A DNA stretch of 64,000 bases from Allorhizobium undicola ORS 992 = ATCC 700741 (GTDB lineage Bacteria > Pseudomonadota > Alphaproteobacteria > Rhizobiales > Rhizobiaceae), in contig NZ_JHXQ01000006.1 of assembly GCF_000621665.1 (NCBI RefSeq), positions 62,001 through 126,000 of the forward strand. Reading direction: 5' to 3'. The notes below the pieces were generated by a model. It was not told the DNA's origin. It was given only the letters and a program-made list of their open reading frames with translations, and ran no database searches. This document shows, piece by piece, positions 1-8,100 of this stretch (position 1 is its first letter; every line of letters starts with the position of its first letter). The translations under genes were made by a program, and so were the position numbers.

Positions 1-2062
1 GCTGGAGCGGCTCCTCGATCCAGAAACGCTGACGCTGGAAACTGTAGACGGGAAGATCGGGCGTGATGCTTGCACCTTCCCCCCGCAAAGCCTCCAGCCG
101 GAGATCGACACCATGCGTGAACAGCACGCCAAGCGCTTTCAGGAAAAGCGTGCAGGTTTCGCGGGCGGATTTGCCCAGCAGCGGCAATTGCCTGTCCTGC
201 ACGCTCAGGCAAGGTTGTCCGGCCTCGCTCTTTTCCTTCTGCGCCCGCAGGCCGAGGGCCTTCAACAGCGCTTCCAGCCTTTCCTGCGGCCGCCTTGCGG
301 TCTCAAGGCTCGACAGCGCGGGAAATTCGGCGTCGAGATGGGCAAGCAGGGCCGCGCATTTTTCCTCGTCGCCTGCCTGAAGAACCGGCTTGACGGGTCT
401 TGCCGGATCCATGGGCACCGGCCCGCGCGCAGCCTGTTCGAGCGCCGCGGCAATCGCGACACCTCCCCTGCCCGTCACAGCCAGACGGATGGGCAAGGGC
501 GTACGGCCAACCCGGCTGGTATGGGCAAGATCGGCTGTCAGAGCGTGGTCGGCCACCTCGAACTGCACGGCATAGCTCAGCGCCAGCGCCTTCAGCGCCG
601 AGGCATCGCGGGCCGAAACGAGAACCAGTTCCTCCCGCTCGCCTCGCACCTTGCCATCCGCAGCCGGTCCTTCCCATGCTTCGAAAATGGCGTGGGCATT
701 TGTGCCGCTCAAGCCAAAGGAGCTGACCCCGGCAAGCCGGCGGGCATAGGCATCAGGCCACTGAACGGCTTTCCGGGGCACGTCGATCGCGGTCGCCTTC
801 CAGTCGATCATCGGGCTCAGGCCTGCATCACGCGGCGAAAGGGCGGGCGGGATGATACCGTTTTGCAGCGACAGCACCACCTTCACGATCCCGGCAATAC
901 CGGCAGCCGCCTCCAGATGGCCGATGCGCGATTTGACATTGCCGATCCGCAGGGCGGTTGGCCTGCCTTCGGCTGCCGATCCCAGCGTGGCGTCCAGCGC
1001 CTGGATTTCGATGGGATCGCCAAGCGAGGTGCCCGTACCATGCGCTTCCACATAGGCAATGTCGGCGGGATCGCATCCGGCATCCTTCAAGGCGGCGGCG
1101 ATCACCTCCTTTTGCGCCGGGCCGCTCGGCACGGTCAGGCCGGAAGAGGCTCCATCGTGATTGACGGCACTTCCCCGCAATACGGCGAGAACAGGACGAC
1201 CTTCACGCTCGGCATCGTCCAGACGCATCAGCACAAGCGTGCCGATGCCTTCTCCGCGTCCATAGCCGTTGGCCTCGCCGGTAAAGGTCTTGGAGCGTCC
1301 GTCCGGCGCCAGCGCCTTGCTCTGGCAAAGCGAAATCATCAGTTCAGGCGAAAAAATCAGGTTGGTGCCGCCAACCAGCGCGTAACGGCATTCCTGACTG
1401 CGCAAGCTGCGCGCCGCAAGATGCAGCGCCACCAGCGAGGAGGAGCAGGCCGTATCCACGCTGAGCGCCGGACCGGAAAAGCCCATGGCATAGCTGATGC
1501 GGCCTGCCGCAAAGCAATGGCCGCCGCCCGTGCCGAAATAGGGATCGATCGACAGCCTGTCTTCCTGCCCTAACCGGCGTTCGGGATATTCGCTGGCCAT
1601 GATCCCGACGAAAACCCCGGCATTCAGCCGTTCGTTGCGCCGAATGGCAATGCCCGCCCGCTCCATGGCCTCCCAGGAGGTTTCCAGCAGCAGGCGTTGC
1701 TGCGGATCGAGCGCCTCTGCCTCGCGGGCGGAAATGCCGAAGAATTTGGCATCGAAATGCTCGACATCGGCAAGGAAGCCAGCCCGCTTGACATAGGAGG
1801 CGCCCGGCTGGTCCGCACGCGGATCATAGGCTGCCTTCAGACCCGGACGGTTATCGGGAATGTCGCTCAGCGCATCGCCCTCCCCCGTCAGAAAGTCCCA
1901 ATAGGCCTGCGGCCGGTCCAGCCCGCCGGGGAAGCGAAAGCCCATGCCGACAATGGCAAGCGGGGCGCGCTGTCCGGCTTCCAGCGCCTGGATGCGCGCC
2001 TTCAGCCGCCGTGACAAGGCCAGCTGTTCTTCGATGATTTTTCTGAGATCCTGCTCGTTCAT
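1..2062 (-). CDS. Type I modular polyketide synthase, third PKS gene (5' part only)
   Basis: Third PKS gene of the operon; it runs off the left edge, so only about 687 N-terminal residues are present. Residues 1-35 form a charged, Leu-rich helix typical of a PKS docking segment. A ketosynthase follows (about 35-465) with the active Cys in DTACSSSL near residue 200, the His of EAHGTGT and the His of SRIGHLEAAAG. After it come about 200 residues of linker ending in LPVYSFQRQRFW, the conserved segment that normally follows an acyltransferase. No GQGSQ or GHSxGE motif lies between, so the module has no AT here. The ATG at 2062 is preceded by AGGAAGAG. The rest of the module, and any release domain, lies outside the window. 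The gene starts 60 bp after the preceding PKS gene and is probably co-transcribed with it. Confidence 0.93.
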   Translation of the reverse strand, partial: MNEQDLRKIIEEQLALSRRLKARIQALEAGQRAPLAIVGMGFRFPGGLDRPQAYWDFLTGEGDALSDIPDNRPGLKAAYDPRADQPGASYVKRAGFLADVEHFDAKFFGISAREAEALDPQQRLLLETSWEAMERAGIAIRRNERLNAGVFVGIMASEYPERRLGQEDRLSIDPYFGTGGGHCFAAGRISYAMGFSGPALSVDTACSSSLVALHLAARSLRSQECRYALVGGTNLIFSPELMISLCQSKALAPDGRSKTFTGEANGYGRGEGIGTLVLMRLDDAEREGRPVLAVLRGSAVNHDGASSGLTVPSGPAQKEVIAAALKDAGCDPADIAYVEAHGTGTSLGDPIEIQALDATLGSAAEGRPTALRIGNVKSRIGHLEAAAGIAGIVKVVLSLQNGIIPPALSPRDAGLSPMIDWKATAIDVPRKAVQWPDAYARRLAGVSSFGLSGTNAHAIFEAWEGPAADGKVRGEREELVLVSARDASALKALALSYAVQFEVADHALTADLAHTSRVGRTPLPIRLAVTGRGGVAIAAALEQAARGPVPMDPARPVKPVLQAGDEEKCAALLAHLDAEFPALSSLETARRPQERLEALLKALGLRAQKEKSEAGQPCLSVQDRQLPLLGKSARETCTLFLKALGVLFTHGVDLRLEALRGEGASITPDLPVYSFQRQRFWIEEPLQ

Positions 2063-2085
2063 GCTGTCTCTTCCTGCCTGTGGAA

Positions 2086-2105
2086 GCACCTTCTTGCGAA
2101 GGTGC
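2086..2105 (-). promoter_or_regulatory. Hairpin in the PKS intergenic gap
   Basis: GCACCTTC-TTGC-GAAGGTGC is a perfect 8-bp stem with a 4-nt loop. It lies in the 60-bp gap between the second and third PKS genes and has no T-run in the direction of transcription. It could be an mRNA-stabilising or partial attenuating hairpin; this role is inferred from position only. Confidence 0.4.
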
Positions 2106-2122
2106 CGCGTTTGGTTCGATGC

Positions 2123-5100
2123 TCAGAAATTGGCCAGATCGTCCTTCACCGCCCGGATGAGATCCTCCAGCGACTGCTGCGATGTCTCCCCTTCCGTCGC
2201 CGGCGCAACGGTCCCCGCTTGCTCCTTATCAGGCTCTTCGCCTGCGACCGGCAGCAATTGCAGCAGGAAGCCGCTCAACAGGGGCAGGTTTGGATAGTCG
2301 ATGGCAATGGTGGCCGGGAGATCGGTATTCAGCGCCTGCGCAAGCTTGGCCCTGAGATCGATCGCCATGATGGAATCGAGCCCTATATCGGCAAAGCCGG
2401 TCTCATCCGTTACCGCATCGCGGTCGCCGATCGCCTCGCCCACCATGTCGCTCAGCACCTCATGCAGCCGCTCGGCCCGATCCTCCGGGTCAAGCGGGCC
2501 AAGCTCCTGTGCAAGCCACCCCTTGGCCCGCAAATCGGCCTCCCCGCCCTTGCCCGGCGCGCCCGCCGTCCCGGCAAGGCTTTCCAGCGTCGCGGCGCGC
2601 GGATGATGGCCCATGGACGCCGCAAAGGCCTGGAAATCGGCAGAAACGGCAACGATATGCGTCTCGCCTCCCGCCGCGGCCAGCGACAGCAAGGGCAGCG
2701 CCATGTCGTCGGTGATCACATGCACGCCAAGGCGCTCGGCAGCCTTTGCGGCAGGCCCGGCGGCAGCAAGCCCCCCCTTGGCCGCGGGCACCCACGGCCC
2801 CCAGGAAATGCTGGTGGCATTGACCCCACGGGCGCGAAGGGCATGGGCCAGACCATCGAGATAGCCATTGGCTGCGGCATAGCTTGCCTGACCTGCCGAA
2901 CCGAGGCTTGCCGAAACCGAGGAGAAGAACACCAGCTTCGCCTTGGTCTCGTCCTCGGCCGCCTTGAGCAGCACTTCGGCACCCCGCACCTTCGCGCTGA
3001 AGACACGGGCGAAGGACTCCGGCGTGATCCGCTCGAAGGCCTGGTCATCGGTAATGCCCGCCAGATGGAAGATGGCTTCCAGCGGCGCAATCACCCGTGC
3101 AGCATCGATGGCGCGGGTGCAATCCTGCGGATTGGTAATGTCACCGGCAACAGTGACGACCGCCGTGCCGCCCGCCTGAAGGTCGCTGATGACGCGCCGT
3201 GTCACCTCATCCGGCTGGGACCGCCCCATGAGCACGATGCCCCTGGCGCCACTGGCCGCCGCCATGGCCGCCACGCTCAGGCCAAGCGCCCCAAGGCCGC
3301 CCGTCACCAGCACGCTGCCATTCAGTTGCCATTGCGGCGCCTGCTCCTCGATTGGCTGCAACCGTGCCGCCTGCACCCCTCCCGCCTCGATGCTAAAGCG
3401 CGTTTCGGTGATTTCGCCGGTGATTGCCGCTCCGATGTCTTCAATCCTTGCCTCCGGCGAGAGCGTGATGCGCACCAGCCTGCGGTCGGCCGCCTCCGCT
3501 TCAAGGGCGGTCAACATGCCCCACAGCGCCTGCCGCAGAGGGGAGGCTTCAACACGGCCGTCGGCTAGAACGATATAAGGGGTCTGGCGCGGCGCGTTGC
3601 GAATATTCTCGGCCAGTTGCACCACGGCGTGTTCCACATCCGCCGCAGACACGGAACCAATCGTGGCAAAGCTGAGATCAAGGATCCTGGAGGCAAGCTC
3701 CACCGCCTGCCCTGTTGCAAGCCCCTTGCCGGAGAGCCATTCCTCAAGCCCGCCCACCGCCGCAAGCGGCCCAAGCACGGCCAGACTCGGGAGGGCAGGG
3801 GCGGCCACCGGCTCATGTCTTTTCCAGGCCAGCCGGTAGGCGTGATCCACGCCGCGTTTCAGGCTGCGTTGCAGCAATTCACGCGGGGCATGGCGCACGC
3901 GGAAATCATCCACCGAGAGATAGGAGCGTCCTTCGGCGTCGAAGAGGTGAAGATCGGCGGTTTCAACCCGCAGCCTGCCATTGGGCAACGGGTCTGCCTT
4001 GCCGATCCGCACGAAGCCCCAAAGCTCGCTGCCCGCCGGTGCTGGCCGATGCAGCGAAAGCCGCGCCGCCGAAAAGGGAATGGCAAGCGAAGGGGCCTCA
4101 TCGCCCGTATCGTCAACCATGAAGCCCGCGATGGACTGGAACAGGCTGTCGATCAGGCCGGGATAAATCTCGTAATCGTTACGCGCGTCGGGAAGGTCCG
4201 GCTGGGCATAGCGCAGCACGGCCTCTTCGCCGCGGATCCACACATCCGCGATCCAGCGGAAGGACGGCCCGAGCGTGTAGCCCAGCGAGCGGAAATGCGC
4301 GTAGAAATCCTCGCCGCTGATATGGCGCTCGGCGGAGGCAATGAAGGCCTGCCGGTCCACGGTCAGTCCGGCGCGCGGCGCCTTGTCGGCCAACCGGCCC
4401 ATCAAATGGTCCTGCCAGATGCCCTGGCCGGGATCGATCAGGCTTTTTACCGCAAGGTCGGGATTGGCGCCCTCGCCGATGATGATCTGGGTCTCGAAGC
4501 TTTCCCCGTCGAGAATGACGAGCGCCCTCGGGCAGATCATATCCTCGATCACCACGCGCTTGCCGCTTGCCGCAAGGGCGGAAAACACCGTGCCCAGATG
4601 CGAGGCCACCGGCGTGACCACCGTGCCATAGAGGCGATGATCAGTGAGATAGGCCGGAAAATGGCAATCCCGTTCGAAGCTGAAAACCCGGCCATGAATG
4701 GCCGGGGAGCGGACTTCCCGGCCCCAATGGCGGCGCGGTCCCGCTGATGCTGCGGCCTGACGGGCGGCAGGCCGCACCTTGGTCCAGTAGCGGGTTTCGG
4801 CGAAGGGATAGAGCGGCGCGGAAAGGGCCGGTGCGTGCAGATAAGCGTTGACGGCGGCAAAATCGAAATCCTGCCCGGCCTCGTAAAGCGTCTTGACGGC
4901 AGCCAGCATGATCTGGCGGTCGCTGACGCCGCGCTTGAGCGAGTGGGTCGCGCCGCGACGCGGTGCAAGCCCTGCCGCCGTGGTGAGATGGGCAAGCGTC
5001 TTGTCCGGGCCGATCTCAAGGCAAAGATCCACACCAAAGCCCGCCAGCGCCTGCAAGCCATCGCTGAAACGCACGGCCTGTCGCACATGACGGCACCAGT

Positions 5101-8100
5101 AGGCGGCATTATACTCTGCCGGACCTGCCAGCTTGCCGGTGACATTGGAGACGATCGGGATTTCCGGCGCACCATAGGCAAAGGCGGAAATGCGCGCTTC
5201 CAGCTCGCCCAGAACCGGCTCCATCATGCGCGAATGGAAGGCATGGGAAACGGTGAGCGGACGGGCCATAATCTTTTCCGCCTTCAAGCGCTCGGCCAGC
5301 GCATCGATCTCCGCCTGAAGACCGGCAACCACCGTTGCCTCCGGGCCGTTGATGACGGCAATGTCCAGCGTGGTACCGGCAATCCAGCCGGAAACGGCGT
5401 CAGCCGGGGCGGAAATGGCCAGCATTGCACCGCGCTCGGCGCTTTGCATCAAACGGGCGCGGGTGGCGATCAGCGCCAGACCGGATGCCCGGTCGAGGAC
5501 ACCCGCATAAATGGCGGCTGCGATTTCGCCCACGCTGTGGCCAAGGACGATGGAAGCGGTTACGCCATAGGCCTTCCACAGCTCGGCCAGCGCCAGTTCC
5601 AGCGCCACAAGCGCTGGCTGGGTGATCCATGTCTGGTTGATCGCCTCCTTGTCAGCGCCGAAGAGGATGAATTCCCGCAGCGAACGTCCGGCAAAATGCG
5701 GCGCAAGGATGCGGTCGCAATCGTCGATCACGGCGCGGAACACCGGTTCTGTCTCGTAAAGCTCCCGGCCCATGCCGAAATACTGGCTGCCCTGACCTGA
5801 AAACAGGAAAGCGATGCGCGGCTCCTCCAGCCCGTCATGCGCGGGCTTTGCACTTTCCAGTGCCGCAATCAGCTCATCCCGACCTTTAGCGGTGATTGCC
5901 CGACGCCTGGCAAAATGGGCGCGTCCCTTGCCTGCCGCAGCCACCAGACCGGCAGGATTGCCATCACCGCCCTGCTTCAACCGTGCCGCCCAGCCTGCCG
6001 TCAGCCGCTCCAGCCCATCGGCATCCGGTGCGGAAAGCGGCAGCAGAAACGGTCCGTCGGCGGCCATAACCGGCAATGCATCGGCATCGCGGTATTCCTC
6101 CACGATGACATGGGCGTTGGTGCCGCTGAAGCCGAAGCCGGAAATGCCTGCAACCCGCGTTTCCCGGCTTTCCCACGGGGTGAGTTGCCGCACCACTTCC
6201 ACATTGAGGTCGGACCAGCGAATGTGAGGATTGAGGCTGCCGCTGTGCAGGCTTGCCGGAAGTGTGCGGTTTTGCAACGCCAGCACCGTCTTGATGATCG
6301 ACGCCATGCCGGAGGCAGATTCCGCGTGGCCGATATTGCTCTTGACCGATCCCAGACGCAAAGGCTCGTTCGCCGCGCGGCCTGCTCCCAGCACGGCATG
6401 GGCGGCATCGACCTCGATGGGATCGCCGAGCGACGTGCCGGTTCCATGCGCTTCCAGATAGCTGACGCGCGAAGCGGCAAGGCCCGCATCGGCAAGGGCT
6501 GCGGCAATCACGGCCTGTTGCGCCTTGCCACTCGGAACGGTCAGACCGGAGGACGCGCCATCATGGTTGACGGCACTGCCCCTGAGGACGGCCAGAACCG
6601 TATCGCCGTCGCGCCGCGCATCGGCAAGGCGCTTCAGCACCACCATGCCCACGCCTTCGGCCCGCACGAAACCGTTGGCATCGGCGGAAAAGGTCTTGCA
6701 GCGCCCATCCGGTGAGAGCATATGCGCCCGGCTGACGGCCACCGAGCAGGATGGCGCGGTGATGACATTGACGCCGCCCGCAAGGGCACAGTCGCTTTCC
6801 CCGCTGCGCAGCGAACGCAGCGCAAGATGCAGTGCGACCAGCGAGGAAGAGCAGGCCGTATCCACCGCAAGCGCCGGGCCATTGAGGCCAAGATTATAGG
6901 AAATGCGGCCCGCATTGGCATTGAGCGCCGTTCCGGTTCCGAAATAGGCATCGAGTTCGCCAAGGCCCCCCTCTTCCAGAAGGCGGGCATAATCCGAATT
7001 GGAAATGCCGAGGAAAACGCCCGTGGCCGTGCCTTTCAGCGAGCGCGGATCGATATTGGCATGTTCCAGCGCGTGCCATGCGGTTTCCAGCAGCAGGCGC
7101 TGCTGCGGGTCAAGGCTCTCGGCTTCACGCGCCGGAATATTGAAGAAATGTGCATCGAAACGGGAGAGATCGGAAAGAAAGCCGCCCTGATCCGTGGTGA
7201 TGCGGCCCCGCGCCAGCGGATCGGCATCGTGAAGGCCGGTAACATCGAAGCGTTCAGTGGGCACCTTGCCCACGGTATCGCGCCCTTCGGCAAGCACCTG
7301 CCAGAATTCCTCCAGCGTATCGGCGCCGGGAAAACGTCCCGCCATGCCGATGATGGCGATGGGTTCCCGGCCTGCCCCGAACACGGCATTCGCGCGGGCC
7401 TCCTGCGGCGGCGCATAGGTGCCAAGCGGCGGCAATGGCGGCAGCACGGCCGGTGGCATGATGGGCGCGACCGGCGCCTGCGGGGCAAGGGCGGCGGGAC
7501 GGCTTGCCAATTGCTCCACCACATGGGCGGCAAGGCTTGTTACGGACGCATTATCGAGAATGGCAGCCGCCGAAAGGTCGATCTCGAAAGCGGCGCTGAT
7601 GGCCTGGGCCAGATCCACCGCCATGATGGAATCGAGGCCAAGATCGAAAAAGCCCACATCGTTCTGCACGGCGGCACCATCGGCAAAACCTAAAATGGCA
7701 GCAACGATCTTGCGCACCTCCTCGCGGGCGGCAGCGGCACGCGCCTTGAGCGGCAGGGAAAGAATGGCGGTGGCCGCCGGAGAATGCGAGATGTTCATAC
7801 GGGCTTTCTCCCCAAGATTATCGAAAATGCCCCGCTTGCGGCGGCTGCCGATCACGTCACGGAAACGGTCCCAGTGAACGTCGCAGGCAATCAGTTCGCT
7901 GCCCGGTCGCGGGCTCGTGGCGGTGAGCGCGGCAATGCCCGCCCCCGCGTCAAGGGCACTGACACCGAGACGTTCGAAGGTGGCGCGGGCAGCGGCGTCG
8001 GCCATGCCGTCAAGCGCCCATGGCCCATAGGCAATGCTTGCGGCAGCCCGGCCATCGGACGTTTCCGCCCCCACTGCGGCCATCAGCCCGCCATTGGCCG

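Noticed and set aside
113-1573. Long plus-strand frame of 486 codons opposite the third PKS gene
   Set aside because: Shadow of a GC-rich coding strand; no domain, Arg/Gly/His-rich composition, and the minus frame shows a clear ketosynthase.
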